DNA of 64,000 bases from Termitomyces sp. T153. Taxonomy: Eukaryota > Basidiomycota > Agaricomycetes > Agaricales > Lyophyllaceae. The position numbers and the translations under genes are program-made. The DNA lies in the NCBI GenBank assembly GCA_018296165.2, contig JACKQL020000041.1:1-64000 (forward strand). The letters are read 5' to 3'. Numbering within the stretch: the first letter of the stretch is position 1; each line of letters starts with the position of its first letter. The notes below the pieces were generated by a model. That model was not told where the DNA came from and did not search any database. It saw nothing but the letters and a program-made list of their open reading frames with translations. Shown in pieces: positions 1-12,672 of this stretch.

Positions 1-3000
1 AACACACCCCCCAGCACACGCCCTCGCATCCCTGCATGGGAACGCCGCCTCCCCCACCATTATGTTGTTGCTTCTACCCCTTCTACCAACTCCCTGAAGC
101 TACAGGTGGAGATTGAGACAATGGACACCCAGCAGATCCAAAGTGTGGTTGCCCTCCTTGACAGCGGTGCAACAGGCCTCTTCCTTGACACTGACTACAT
201 GCAACAACACTGCCTGACCACTCACCCCCTTTCTTGTCCTATCCCTGTATACAATGTTGATGGCATGCTCAATGAAGCTGGCTCTATTCGCTCTGTGGTG
301 GACCTGGTCCTCTGCTACCAAGACCACTCAGAGTGAGCTGCTTTTGCCGTCACTAGTTTGGGAAAGCAAGACATGATCCTGGGGTTCACCTGGCTATGGG
401 AACACAATCCAGAAATTGACTGGACTAAGGGTGAGGTGAAGATGAGTCGTTGCCCACATCGCTGCATTACTTGTGCAGAAGAAGCCCGTATAGAGCAGAG
501 AGCCAAAGTTTGTGAGCGTGCTGCTGTGTGTGCCTGTCATGCTGGGCATCTCCCTTATGCTGATCTTGACCTCCTGAGTCCCCCCCCTCTGGCATTCCCT
601 TATAGAGAGGCCCTCTATGAGGATGTCTGAGGTGTTGGGTGTGAATCTCCAGAGGAAGAGGAAGGAGGAGGAGAATGGACCCATACTTCAGATGCAGAGT
701 CCCTGGATGAGAATATAGAGGTGGGTGATCAGATCTATGCCACAATCCTTGGCCCCCCTCCTGCCGTGGCGGAGATTCGGGCCAGTCAGACAACTTCTCA
801 GTGGTTGGCTGAGGCATTTGCAGCAAATTCACAGCCCAAGCCTTTCCATAGCACTGTTCCCAATCACCTCCATGACTTTGAGGATGTATTCTCCAAGGCC
901 TACTTTGATTCACTTCCAGAGCATAAGCAGTGGGATCATGCAATTGAGCTGATACCCGATGCAGAGCCCTCCAGTTGCAAGGTCTATCCACTTGCATCCT
1001 GTGAACAGGACAAGCTGGATGCTTTCCTGCAAGAGAATCTTAGCTCAGGACAAATATGACCCTCCAAGTCTCCAATGGCCTCCCCAGTCTTCTTTATTAA
1101 GAAGAAGGATGGGTCTCTTTGTCTGGTTCAGGATTATTGGGTCCTGAATGCAATAACAGTGAAGAACCGCTACTCTTTGCCACTCATTTCAGAACTTGTC
1201 AACAACCTTTGAGGTGCATGCTATTTCACTAAGTTGGATATCTGCTGAGGCTACAACAATGTGCGCATCAAAGAAGGGGATGAGTGGAAGGCAGCATTCC
1301 AAACTAATTGTGGACTTTTTGAACCTCTAGTAATGTTCTTCGGTCTCACCAATAGCCCAGCCACCTTTCAGACTATGATGAATGACATTTTCTGTGATCT
1401 AATTGCGGAAGGTGTCATCTGCATGTATCTTGACAATATTCTCATCTACACAAGAACTCAGGAGGAGCACCGCCAGGTCACATGCATGGTCTTGGAATGC
1501 CTCTGCCAACACCAGCTCTATTTAAAGCCTGAGAAGTGCGAGTTCAAACAGACAAAAGTGGAGTACCTGGGTTTGATCATTTCACATGGAACTGCCAAGA
1601 TGGACCCCATTAAAGTGGCTGGAGTAGCAGAGTGGCCTGAGCCAAGGAACAAAAAGGAAGTTCAGGCCTTTCTTGGGTTTGTCAATTTCTATCGGAGGTT
1701 CATACAGGATTTCTCCCACCATGCATGACTCCTCTTTGATCTCACAGTTAAGGACACTGCATGGTGGTGGGAGCCCCCACAGCAAGCTGCCTTCAATGCC
1801 CTCAAGCAATCCGTGACCTCAAAGCCAGTTCTCCTGTTCTCCAACAATGACTCTCCATTCCGTGTGGAAGCAGATAGCTCAGACTTTGCTACAGGGGCAG
1901 TCCTCTCCCAGCAGTCAAAAGAGGATGGCAAATGGCACCCAGTAGCCTTCTACTCCAAGAGCCTTAATGCAGTGAAATGGAACTATGAGATCCACGACAA
2001 GGAGATGCTGGCAATTATTTGGTCCTTTGAAGAATGGAGGCATTTCCTTGAGAGTGCACAACATAAGTTTGAAGTCTGGACAGACTATAAGAACCTGGAG
2101 TACTTCCGTTCCGCTAAGAAACTCAATCGACGTCAAGCTTGGTGGTCTCTGTATCTGGCCAACTTCGACTTTTCACTGCATCACAAACCAGAACAGAGCA
2201 TGGGCAAACCAGATGCACTGTTCAGGCAGGTGGACCATGGCACTGGAGCGGGAGATAATGACAATATTGTCCTCCTCAAGCCAGAGCTCTTTGCCATCTG
2301 TGCACTAGAAGGGATTGTGGCTCAGGGAGATGAGGCAAACATTCTTAGGGATATCTGATGAGGGAACTGGGAGGGTGCACAGGAGGATGCAGTTGCCCAG
2401 GCTGCACAGGCCCTACAAGCTGGATGGGCAAGTGGAGTCAAGTCAGTGCATGCAGATGAGTGGGGTCTTCAGGATGGGCTGCTGACCTTCAGAGGATGCA
2501 TTTATGTGCCTAACATCCCAGAACTTTGTTGGCGCATTGTAGAACAACATCATAACTCTCGAGTGGCTGGACATCCTGGAAGGTAGAAGACACTAGAGCT
2601 GGTATCCCGGAACTATTGGTGGCCACAGATCTCCTGATATGTAGGCACCTACACTAGCACCTGTGACCTCTGTCTCCACACAAAACCTCACTGCCAAGCA
2701 CTCATGAGCCAGCTCCACCCACTTCCTATTCCAGCTGCTTGCTAAAGTGTTGCATCAATGGATTTCATTGTGGAACTTCCAGATGCTCATTGGTATGATG
2801 CTGTGATGGTAGTGGTGGACCTCTATGGCAAACAGGCTCACTTCATACCTACCCACACTACATACTCTGCCTTGGGAGCGGCCAGCCTGTACTATAAGAA
2901 TGTCTGGAAACTCCATGGTCTGTCAGATAGATATGTCTCAGACCGGGGCCCCCAGTTTGTGGCAGAATTCACTCGAGAACTGTATTGCCTGCTAGGCATA

Positions 3001-3817
3001 AAGCTCCATACCACCACGGCCTATCACCCTCAGTCAGATGGGCAGACAGAACGCGTTAACTAGGAACTGGAACAGTATCTCCGCCTATTTTATAATGAGA
3101 GGCAGGATGACTGGGATGAGCTGCTGCCAGATGCAGAATTCCAATACAACAACCACATTCACTCTTCTACACAGATGACTCCATTCTTCCTGGACACTGG
3201 CAGGCACCCTTGCATGGGATTTGAACCTCAGGCATGCCCCTCAGAGAATGATTCCATCAACAAGTTTGTGAATCAGATGAGAAGGGCACAGGAGGAGGCA
3301 AAAGCTGCATTGGTGAAGGCCAAGGAAGACATGGCATGGTACTATGATCGCAGATGGACGCCTGCACCAGTTTACAAGCCTGGGGACTGTGCGTACTTGG
3401 ACAGCTCAAGACATTAAGACAACAAGGCCATCCCTGAAGCTGTCACATCGTCATCTGGGCCCCTTTATGGTGGAGAAGAAGGTAGGGCCTTTGGCATACT
3501 GACTTAAACTCCCAGCAGGCCTGCACCAACTGCATCCAGTCTTCAATGTGGTCAAGTTGTTTCCAGCTTCAAAGGATCCAGTCTCAGGCTGTCACCCTAA
3601 GCCACCCCCACCACCAGTCCTGGTCAATGATGAGGAAGAATATGAGGTGGAGGAAATCTTGGACAGCAGGGTATTCCAAGGGAAATTGCAGTTCAAGGTG
3701 AAATGGAAGGGATATGGCATTGAGGACATCTCTTGGGAACTACAGGCTAACGTTCATGCACCAGGTTTGGTCCGGGACTTCTACCGTAGGCATCCCAATG
3801 CCCCCAAAGCAATTTGA
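1..3817 (+). pseudogene. Ty3/gypsy chromovirus gag-pol, decayed (element G1)
   Basis: This is the 3' part of a gypsy polyprotein; the 5' LTR and most of gag lie outside the window. Domains in order are: aspartic protease (LLDSGAT, about 150-190); reverse transcriptase (about 1050-1730, with the motifs KLDI, GLTNSPATFQ and YLDN at 1426-1437); RNase H (EADSSDFATGAVLSQ, about 1870-2240); integrase zinc finger (His-His, then CDLC, about 2540-2700); integrase core (D in MDFIVELP, D in SDRGPQF, E in QTERVN, 2758-3063); and a chromodomain (VEEILDSRV to WKGYG, about 3640-3800). The reading frame is broken by many stops, mostly TGA, e.g. at 336, 1059, 1212, 1728 and 2358. Several sit where the family has arginine, which fits CGA to TGA. 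The second catalytic Asp of YxDD is Asn. The element cannot move by itself. Family assignment is firm. Confidence 0.93.
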
Positions 3818-3893
3818 GGCATCTACTCTATTTCACCAGCTGACCAGGCAATTTGTGACTTCTTCTACCTAGTGCGTCAAGGTGCCGCATCCT

Positions 3894-3903
3894 AGAGGGG
3901 GGG
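3894..3903 (+). promoter_or_regulatory. Polypurine tract of G1
   Basis: A purine run (agaggggggg) lies about 75 bp after the chromodomain stop and just before the presumed start of the 3' LTR. This is where plus-strand synthesis would be primed in a gypsy element. Confidence 0.6.
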
Positions 3904-3906
3904 TGA

Positions 3907-4190
3907 TGTCAGGGGAGGTCTCGCTTGTTTCCCCTTCTCCTCCTCCAGTTCTTGTCAGATTTGCTCCATTATAGTTTTCCTTTATTCTCCTTCCTTTTCC
4001 CTATCTATTGGTCCTAGTTTCAGCCCTCAGGCTGCACCAGTTCTCTGTCAATAACTCAGACAAGTGTGCCCTTTGACACTGCCACTGGCTTATGTAACCA
4101 CTGACCAATTGCTGACACATCACTTGTGTCTTTTTTCTCTGTCATACTGTACAGTTGTTTCTCATGCTTCTGAAGCCTCTGAAGCGTCAC
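3907..4190 (+). repeat. Probable 3' LTR of G1
   Basis: The sequence after the polypurine tract starts with tgtcagg and can be closed at gcgtcaca near 4190, giving about 284 bp. The other LTR is outside the window, so both ends are estimates. The right end is less certain because an imperfect repeat of about 22 bp (ctttggatttccctttgcc) recurs at about 4221 and 4285, just beyond it. Confidence 0.4.
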
Positions 4191-4197
4191 ACCTGGC

Positions 4198-5747
4198 CTA
4201 GGGAATTCCCAGACTTGTTCTCTTTGGATTTCCCTTTGCCAGGTGAGTAGTTATCTTGGTAGACACTGTACAGTACTGAATAGACTTTGGATTTCTCTTT
4301 GCCAGCTGTGTGATTGAGCCCCAGCCTTCAGAGGTCGCCCTTACAGCCCCATCCTCTGGGTGGTCCACTGTTGGGAGGTCTGCCACCAGGGGGCTGCCCT
4401 GCATTACCCAGGGGAGGCCTGGGGGCCCATTGAGGGGGAGGGGGTCCTCTGGGGGTGGAGGGTCCAAAGTAATTGGCGTTGGCAGGAGGGTTGGGCATTG
4501 GAACAGGTGGAGGGTGAGGGGGATTAGCAGAGAAAGGGGGTCAGAGTGCCCTGAGGCCTGTGGGCTGTCTTAGAGGGGCTGCAACATTCTGGTGAGGTGG
4601 AGGCATGTTGGTATGGGAGGCATGGAGATTGAAGTGGGGGGGTCTGTCTTGTGGAGGGCTGTTGCATGGGGCAGGCTCATTGGCAGGATTACTAGGCTCA
4701 TTGATGTAGGAGAGAGTCCAGTTGTTGTTATTGACATGCAGGGGCAGCTGTTGCATATGGGGTTTGGGGGCAGTGGGCTGATACTAGGTATGAAAGGCAC
4801 TGGGGATGGAGTTGGCCTGGGGGCAAGTGGAGAGGGCCAAAGTGTGGGTGGCAGGTTGGTTGAACAATCCCCCCATGGAGTTGAGGTTCCTTAAGATGCT
4901 GGAGGCTACATTGAGTTCTTCCTGCTGGCAGGGAATTGGAGGTGGAGCTTTGCTCTGGGTCCTGATGGGTTCCTCGCATTGTACATGGAAGGAGTGGGAG
5001 GGGTCCAGAGGATTTTTGAATGGGCAGGGGTTCAGACTAGTGTGGATTTCTTCAACTAATGCATGGAGCTTGTTCTGTAAATTAGTGTCAATGCCCAGGG
5101 TGCCTTGCATAGTTTCTGGGAGATTTCCTTGCAGGTAGCATTTGTGAAAGTCAAGGAGTCAATCTGCCCAAACTTCTGGGGTTGTGGGGGTGTCAGGGTA
5201 GCCTAGGTTGACAAGGAGAGTGCAAGCACATCTTGCAAATTCTGCAGGAGAGAGGCAGAAGAAACAGAGGACTTTGTCACACTGTTGGGCATAAGCTTTG
5301 ACTCTTTGCTGCCTGGGAGAAGGGGAACTTGAGCGGAAAACAGTAAACAAGGGGGAGAATAATTATTTATGTGCTCTAGAGGGGCTGGAGCTGCAGTGGG
5401 GAGTGGGTATGCATAGTAGTGGGCAGGGAGAAGGTAGGCAGGATTGGGAGGCGCTGCAGAGTATCCTCTGGAGTACATGCGGGGGTTGTTGCCATTGGTG
5501 AGGAGTGCTGGAGGATGGCACTAGCCCGGGGAAATTCCCTGGCTAATAGAGGGGGCATAGAATGCCTGGTTGGGGTTAGGAGTCCAGTGGTGGGAGACAT
5601 ACTGATCCACAGGAGAGCCTGGATAGAATAGGGCATAAGGATTTTCAGGGACCAGTCTACCATAGATGTTGGTTAGGTAGCTGGCAGGGTTGTATGTGGG
5701 GTTATACACAGACATTGAGAATGGGGTAAGGGAGAGTCTTGATATTA
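4198..5747 (-). pseudogene. Gypsy gag region, Pro/Asn/Gln-rich, decayed (element G3)
   Basis: Reading leftward from the LTR at 5748-6794, broken frames give a Pro-, Asn-, Tyr- and Gln-rich protein (for example 5760-5521, 5478-5203, 5110-4784, 4756-4541, 4467-4198). It ends in a run of PPP and GPPG motifs near 4400-4500, and the central part near 4800-5150 is helix-rich. Composition and position directly after a gypsy-type LTR suggest gag. No zinc knuckle or protease is visible. The region stops next to the 3' end of G1, so G1 probably inserted into G3 and the rest of G3 lies left of the window. The gag call rests on context and composition, not on a recognised domain. Confidence 0.5.
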
Positions 5748-6794
5748 TGTCAGGTTCCACTGATGATGGGGACTCAGCTACACTGGTGAATCCTTACTAG
5801 GCAGACATGATGTCCTGTGCTTATAACCTAGTGCTTTGGAGTAGGTGTGGAGTGGAGAGACTTGCAAGGGGAAGCTAGGAAGAGTGGTCTGAGCAAGTCT
5901 GGAGTGGTCTGAGGGAGTTTAAGACTAAGTATATTAATGTTGGGCTTGGGCAGGCATCAGGAACAAGTTTGTAGGTGTGTAAATAGATTGCAGGGCAAAC
6001 AGAGGCTTTGCTAGTGATATGGGTGGAGCCAGAGTTTGACAGGGGATCAATTAAAACTTGATGGGTTCTGGGGCTAAGTGAAGAGTGAGGTCTGGAGTTG
6101 TTGTAAGAATGTTTAGAGTTTGTAGCACATGCACAGAGTTTGTACTAACATCAGAGATGGAAGGAACTTAGAGAAGCAAAGGAAATATAGACAGTTGAGA
6201 CAAAGTGGAGATGAGGTGAGATGAGACAGAGAAAAGAGATAGATTTGAGACTAAAAATAGAACCAGAGATAGAATGAAACATGAGACACAAGTAACTAGT
6301 TAATGCAAGTAATATCAAGACTAGAGTATGAGAAGTTACTCTATGATTTATATACTGACTACTGAAGAGCTTTGGGGGATGGTGGGTGTGATGGCAGGGT
6401 TTGATGGAGCCACACAGAGTTGATGGGTGTTGGGTACAATCAGGGGGCGGGCCACGGTGATATTCTGATGGGCTCAGTTGGGGACACAGGTCATTCCAGG
6501 GTCATTGTGTTGCTCCAGAGCAGGTAGGAGGAATTAGGGTCAGGAGCATATGACATGGTCAGGAATGGTGGGGAGAGGTCTTGGAGTTCCAGGGAGTCAG
6601 GGAAGGCATTGAGGGTTGTAGAGAAGGCATCAGAGTTGGCTAGGAGGGTCATCAGGGTTTGCCAGAGAAGTGTCAGAGTTGGCTGGAGTGGGTGCAGGAG
6701 AGTGTGCGTTGGTTTGGGGAGTTTGACAGGGTGTTGGGGGAGACATTGAGTGGGCTGGAAATGGTGTTGGGGATCCAGGGAGTGGGTCGTGACA
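5748..6794 (-). repeat. Gypsy LTR, copy D (5' LTR of G3)
   Basis: On the minus strand this 1047-bp segment begins TGTCACGACCC and ends CCTGACA. It is collinear with three other copies at 9206, 11570 and 23599: shared Ser/Pro-coding-like repeats such as gccaactctgatg, the promoter core cagtatataa and the ending gtggaacctgaca. The flanking pentamers (tatta and tctac) do not match, so this is not a clean solo LTR. It is followed on its 3' side by gag-like sequence, which fits a 5' LTR. It has lost nearly all CpG and is among the older copies. Confidence 0.85.
6342..6358 (-). promoter_or_regulatory. TATA-type core promoter in LTR D
   Basis: On the minus strand the sequence reads gtcagtatataaatc. 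It occupies the same relative place as the cagtatataaga core in the other three LTR copies. It would drive transcription of G3. Confidence 0.55.
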
Positions 6795-7456
6795 TCTACC
6801 TGCTGGAGTTTGCAAATGGCCATGCCAACAGGCCAACTCATCAATTCCTGGCTGCCCAGCACCCCTGGTGCTCTTCTAGTTGCCTCACTCCTGACCTATT
6901 GGGTTTATGTGTCCTTTCCATCTTGTCTCATGCTTGATACTTGCCAGTGTTGGTGGACTGTTCATGTGTGCTCAGCCTCTAAGAGGGCTCATGCAGCTGG
7001 CTTGGGCTGTCAAAGACAGATCACAGCAGTATTTGTGTGATGGTGTATCCCTAAACCATGGCTTAATACAGGCCACTCTTTTCCCTATATTCCCTGCACC
7101 CTAAGTTACCAGTTGGGCTTGAGCTTTTTAAGTGTTGTTTTGTAGCTTAGGCAGTCATCATTTGCTTCATTCATTGGCTTCTGGCTGTCCATATTCTGTT
7201 TTGTAGTCTGAGTGGTTGTTGTTTGCTTCATTTGTCAGCTTCTGGCCATCCATATTCTTGCTGGCTTCCACCTGTACCATGCAGTTTTAAATCCATTTCA
7301 ACCAAATTAACTGGGGAAAACATTACCGAAGTTATTTTTGAGCCTTTTAGTGTCTTTGACAGATTGTAGCATTGCAACCAGCCTCCTACTCTCACCAGAG
7401 AGAGTCTTCAGGCTCCTTTCAGCCCTCCTTATCTCTCCCATCATCTTGTGTCTCTT
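6795..7456 (-). pseudogene. LINE-2 C-terminus and 3' flank, left half
   Basis: The minus strand from 7456 to a TAA at 7307-7309 codes for about 49 basic residues (HKMMGEIRRAERSLKTL, then DTKRLKNNFG), a typical end for agaricomycete LINE ORF2 proteins. It continues, in frame and after one copy of the target site, the LINE-2 protein that breaks off at 28230. The remaining 6795-7306 has no coding signal and is probably the LINE 3' untranslated region. It contains an imperfect direct repeat of about 60 bp (ttcattggcttctggctgtccatattctgttttgtag, about 7175 and 7230). Confidence 0.75.
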
Positions 7457-7674
7457 TGTAATGGAGCACCTGTTACTTGCCTTCACCTTTGTGCAATACT
7501 AATAATAATGTTTAATTATATGGGTAGCATCATGTGATGCTATTCCTAAAAGTACTATACAATTACTTATATAAGGCAGCACCTTACTTCATACTTTGTA
7601 GACAGAAATATTGACTGGTTTTGACTTACAAGGTGTAAACTATAAGCTGTGTAACCCATAACAGACATGTTATA
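7457..7674 (+). repeat. 5' LTR of element X
   Basis: A 218-bp segment beginning tgtaatgg and ending catgttata, equal in length to the copy at 28012-28229 and alignable end to end without gaps. I count about 20 differences (about 9%), almost all transitions. Several are paired TG/CA differences, which point to ancestral CG sites mutated on opposite strands in the two copies. Confidence 0.88.
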
Positions 7675-9205
7675 TTTTTTTAAGCCAAACAAGCAATAAC
7701 TTGTTTGCAAGGAAAGAACCCAAACTTCTGGAAAAGAAGTTCACTGCTACTAGTTATGATCAGCATGTTAAATCTTTAATGTGCACCTTCTGCAATGGGC
7801 ATTGTGGTGACTATGGAAGGTCAGGTGCTTGGGCCTAGGTCTGAGACAGAATTTGATGGAGCATTAAAGAGTGCTCCACAGGGGACATTGGGAGTTGCCA
7901 CATCACACCATGATGGGGGCAGGGAGAGTGCTGTGATGCCAGATGGGCTTCCAGCAGTTACTCCAGTACAACCACCTATGGGTGGTTGGAAGGGTGTCAC
8001 AGTGGAGGGCTCTCAAGGGCCCCCTACTCAGCTATACTCAATGGCAGAGCCCATAGGCACCATGGCATTGGCAGACAAAGGAAAAACCCCTTTATATGTG
8101 CCCACAGTGCTGAGGCTGGAAGAAATCTGATCCTTCCCAGTGGCCACAGGAGGTCAGATTGACTCCTCACTAGTGGAAACACCACTGAGGAGTGAAGAAG
8201 ACTTCTTTTACAGGGCTTGTGGTCTTGTGCAATTGTGAGCTGGGCCTGCACTGGGTATGTGATCAGCAGCCCCAGCAGCATTCATTGAGATGATATCAGA
8301 GGATGTCAGAGACACATCTAATATGGACAGTGAGGCCCATCCAGACAATGTTGAGGTCCCTAAGACCTCAACTCAGCAATGTTTAGTTGCCAGAGTAGCT
8401 AAACACCTTGCTATTCAGAGATTGTTGGGAAATGGTATTATCCCAACAGATCCTGTGAAATACATGGATCTCTACATGTTGTTCTTAGCACAGGGGGTAA
8501 CAGATTACTTCTAGCACAAGAAGCTGCAGAGATTGCAGGCATTGTCTGCAATGCTATTACCATATCTTGGTGGGGCCTATGTGCCCCCACTATCTCCAGT
8601 CAACAAAGTGTTAACTCTGTTGCAAGCACTGCAGCAGCCTGGTAAAATACCATGTGATTATGTGGCTGGACAGGCTGCTGTGGACTATTAATAACAGGCC
8701 ACATTGGGCACAATTGTAGCACCAGACTTAGCATCTACTGATGCAGGGTCAGTGATTATGGTAGAGCAACCAGTGGTGTGGCATAGACCTTATGGATCTA
8801 CATAGAGAGTGCTGACTTGGGAAGATCAAATTGCTCTGCAGCAATTTTGCAATGGGGACATGGAGGACTTTGGACAGTTCTATGTGGATGATCAAGGAGT
8901 AGTGTTTCAGGGGAATACTTTCTATGATGCATGACCAGAAGGGTATGTTCTACTGGAATAAACCAGGCCAATTAAGAAGGAGGAGCAAGACTCTCACTCC
9001 CCTTTCAGAGACAAGAATGCTGGGACCAGTCAGAGCCCCATAGACTCCTAGAGGCATGCAGATCAAGGAGCTAATGATCCTTCAAACTGGTTTGGGGAAA
9101 GACTTGTTGGTGGAGGAGAATCTAGATGGAGATCACCAGATAGTGATCCTGTGTCATCTCCTCCCTCCACACCATGCTGTGGACTCCAAGGTCTGGGAGG
9201 AGGAG

Positions 9206-10354
9206 TGTCATGACCCATCTCCTGGAACCCTGCACATTGTCCAGCAACCTCCTGTTCCCCAAAACCCCGACGCTCTGCCGAACTTCTGCCCATGCCCCGC
9301 ACCTATTTCAGCTAGCCTCAACGCACCCTCAGCTAACTCCGACGCCTCCCCAGCTAACTCCAATGGCCCCCTGGCCAACTTGGATGCCTTCCCAACAGCC
9401 ACTGACACTTACCCTGAATCTCCCAAACCCTGAGAACCACCCCCGCTGTTCCTGATCTTCGCCACCCATCATCAACTCAACACCCTGGCTCCTCTAACCC
9501 ATCCCGGAGTATCATGACAACCTTGGGGCAACCTGCGTTCCCAAATGATCCCATCAGCATATCAATGCAGCCCGACCCTTGATCACAACTGACACCTGCA
9601 AACTCCATTGAGCTCCGCCAAGCCCCGCCGCCACAGCTGACATACTCCGAAGTTCTCCAGTAGTCAGTATATAAGACGTTGAGTAGCTCTTCATGCTTTA
9701 GTCTTGATATTACCTACCTATTGTTAACGTTACCTATGGCCTAATTATTTTCTTTCTCGTGTCCCATGTTCTGTGTCTTGTTTTCCTTACTCTCAGTCTC
9801 CCGGTCTTGTCTTGTCTCCATTTCGTTATCATTCTTGTTATTGTTTCGTATCTCCATGCAAATCTATTCTTGTTCCATCTCGACTCCATTTCATTTTGTC
9901 TGACACTGTCTCGGTGACTCCACCTGGCCATTGTGCCCAAGTCTTCCTCAACCTTAACGACCTCACAAACTCCACGGTTATGATTACAAACCCCGACACC
10001 CTTCACCTGATCTGAACCTCGCTCTTTGCTCGGTTCCGGACTCCATCAACCTCAACTGATCTTCCATCAAACCCCAGCTCCACTCCCATTGATCGCGTAG
10101 CCTTCCACCCCTTCGTGTCTGCAAATCTCCCATACGGTCTTCTGCGAACCCCGCCAAGCCCGTCTTGTTTCCTCGCAATCTGACTTCTCCAGACCTCCCT
10201 GGACCTGTTCAGATCACGTCCCACCAACTATCTGCACAAGCAATCAGTGTCCAGAATGCTTTCGAGTGTCCAGTTGCCAGTGCAAGGGGATCACGCCCGC
10301 CTAGTAAGGACTTGCCCAGTGCAGCTGAGCCTCCATGGTCAGTGGAACCTGACA
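9206..10354 (+). repeat. Solo LTR, copy A (inside X gag)
   Basis: 1149 bp from TGTCATGACCC to GGAACCTGACA, flanked by the perfect duplication aggag (9201-9205 and 10355-10359). No internal retroelement sequence is attached, so it is what remains after recombination between two LTRs. A TATA core lies at 9668-9675 (cagtatataagacg). Many CpG sites survive, in contrast to the surrounding gag sequence. Confidence 0.93.
9668..9675 (+). promoter_or_regulatory. TATA core promoter in LTR A
   Basis: The octamer tatataag lies in the conserved context gtagtcagtatataagac, shared by copies A-C. It is the likely Pol II promoter of this LTR family. Confidence 0.6.
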
Positions 10355-11569
10355 AGGAGGTGGAGGTCCAGGAAGAGGACCACCTTTCCCTGGTCATGGA
10401 CCACCATTACCCCTAGGAGGAGGTCTGCCTAACTCAGGAGGATGGTCCTTCAGGAGAAGATGAGGGTGTGGGTCACAGAACTGTGAGAAGGAGGACTACA
10501 GTCCTTCTAGAGAGACAGCTGCAGCATTTTTTGATGCTGCCACAACATTGTGGACACATTGCTACTCCAGGAGTGGAAGAAGCCCACAAATATCACTGCC
10601 AGACAATACATGATTAACTGAGGGCAGTGATGGAACAGCTGCTTGCAGTACATCTGGCAATACCAGAAGGACTCAAGCTGAGGTGGAGTGATCCCTTGAA
10701 AATGATTGATCTCTATGCAGGGTCTGCCAAGTTCAGTGAACTTGAGGACTGGCTGATGAGCATCTGCATATTTTATGCCATAGCTCAATATGATGCAGAT
10801 AGGCATGATCATGAGAAAGTCCTAATTTTCATGGACTTCCTAGCTGTGAACATGCTGAAGTGGTACCTATGACATGTAATACATGTCAATAGGGCCCAGT
10901 CCCACTAGAGGTTCAAGGACATAATTCTTGGACTGTACAATCAGTTTGTACAACCTTTGGCAGAAAGGGGTAAGAAAACTGACCCCTGATGTTGAAATAT
11001 ACTGAATGGCTATGAAGGATGAAATATCCAAGCCTAGCAAGTTCAAATACTTATGAGTAGAAGCTAGAGGCAGAACAATCTATGGTCCAGCTCAGCTAAA
11101 CATACCAGATGAATTGGAGATTTGTCTAATGGCCTTGCATGATAAGTATGCAAAGCCTGTACCACCAGCAAAATTGGCCAAGGAAGAGCATTGCTCTCTG
11201 CCAAGAGTAGATGGAGGAAAGGCATGACTTTCCACACTAACAGAAGGTGACATTCCATGCCTTCAACAGCAATGGTATGATGAGTTTCAAGACATGGTCA
11301 ATGAAACAAAGGAGGAACTTCCTTCTTGGTGAGAAGTGAATTATGAGATAAATCTCATTGATGAGACAAAACAGTACTCATACTTCATGCCAAGGTGCTC
11401 CAAGTCACTTCAGCAGCAACTGTGGGATAAAATTGACTGCTATGTGCATGCTAAGTGATGGGAAGCATGTGTGGCTAATCAGGCTCTACCACTACTATGC
11501 ATCTCTAAGAAGACTGGATTCCTGTAGATGGTGCTAGACATGTATCAATGCAATGACAATACCATGAAG

Positions 11570-12672
11570 TGTCATGGCCCATTCCCTGGACCCCTGTATA
11601 TTGCCCAACAAACCCCTGTCCCCCCAGAACCTCCCCCAATGCTCCGTCAAACTTCCCCAGCACTCCGCGCCTACTCCAGCTAACTCCGACACATTCTCAG
11701 CTAACTCCGATGGCCCCCTGGCCAACTCCAATGTCTTCTCTGCAGCTGCCAGCACTTCCTCTGGATCTCCTGAGCCCCTGGGACCACTCCTCCGCCATGC
11801 CTGACCCCATTACATGTCATCGACTTGACACCCTGGCTCCTCCAACTTACCCTGGAACATCATGACAACCTTGGAACAGACCACGTCAACAACCTCTGGT
11901 CATGACCGATACCCATTGACTCCGTTGAGCTCTGCCAAGCCCTGCCACCACAGCCGACATTCCCAGAGCTCTTCAGTAGTCAGTATATAAGATGTAGAGT
12001 AGCTCTTCATATGCTAGTCTTGAGATTACCTACTTTACCTGATGTGTTTCTGATTGTTTCTTCTTGTGTTTTGTGTTCCATGTCTTGTTTTCCTTATTTT
12101 CAGTCTCCCGGTCTTATCTTGTCTCTATTCCATTATCATTTCATTATCGTTCCATGTCTCTGCCTGAATCTATTCTCATTCTTGTCTTGTCTCTGCCTCA
12201 TTTTGTTTGACTCTGTCTTGTCTCATTTGATTCTGCCTATTGTGTTCAAGTCCTCCTAACCATAATGCCCTCACAAATTCTGCAATTACAATTACAAACC
12301 TCCAACACTCCCTCAGCAACTCCAGACTTTGCTACATGCTCAGCTCTGAACCCTATCAATCCCTGTTGATCCTCCATCAGAACTCCGGCTCTGCTCCTGT
12401 CATTTGCATAGCCTCTGCCTCCTCTGCACCTGCAATGCTCACATATGGACTTATGCCTGAGCCCTGCCAAGCCCGTCCCCCATTCCTGCAACTCATCCTC
12501 TACTCCTCCAGACTTTCCCAAACTTGCTCGGATCAATTCCCACTAGCTATACTCACAAGTTCCCAGTGTTTGGAACACCTCTGAGTGCCCAGTTGTCAGT
12601 GCAGGGAATCACATCTGCCTAGTGAGGACTTGCCCAGTGTAGCTGAGCCCCTGTGGTCAGCTGAACCTGACA
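11570..12672 (+). repeat. Solo LTR, copy B (inside X reverse transcriptase)
   Basis: 1103 bp from TGTCATGGCCC to GAACCTGACA, with the perfect duplication tgaag at 11565-11569 and 12673-12677. The reverse-transcriptase coding sequence of X continues directly on the other side. CpG loss is greater than in copies A and C, suggesting an older insertion. A TATA core (tatataa) sits at 11984-11990. Confidence 0.93.
11984..11990 (+). promoter_or_regulatory. TATA core promoter in LTR B
   Basis: The heptamer tatataa sits in the context cagtagtcagtatataag, collinear with LTR copies A and C. Confidence 0.55.

Larger units (their letters stand above)
7675..11330 (+). pseudogene. Gag region of element X, decayed
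   Basis: Coding-like sequence begins about 120 bp after the 5' LTR (ATG at 7795) and continues through many TGA/TAG/TAA stops. Readable parts include 7795-8130, 8290-8514, 10360-10420 and 10627-10872. The last contains LKLRWSDPLKMIDLYAG and FSELEDWLMSICIFYA, which resemble the capsid-like region of agaricomycete gypsy gags. Between 10873 and 11250 further fragments (GRTIYGPAQLNIPDELEI) continue the same protein. A solo LTR (9206-10354) splits it. I could not find an intact protease motif between gag and reverse transcriptase. The gag assignment comes from position plus family resemblance. Confidence 0.7.

Noticed and set aside
467..997. Long minus-strand frame opposite the G1 protease region
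   Set aside because: Shadow of the gypsy coding strand; its composition is not protein-like. The same applies to minus frames under the copia pol (for example 43736-44338).
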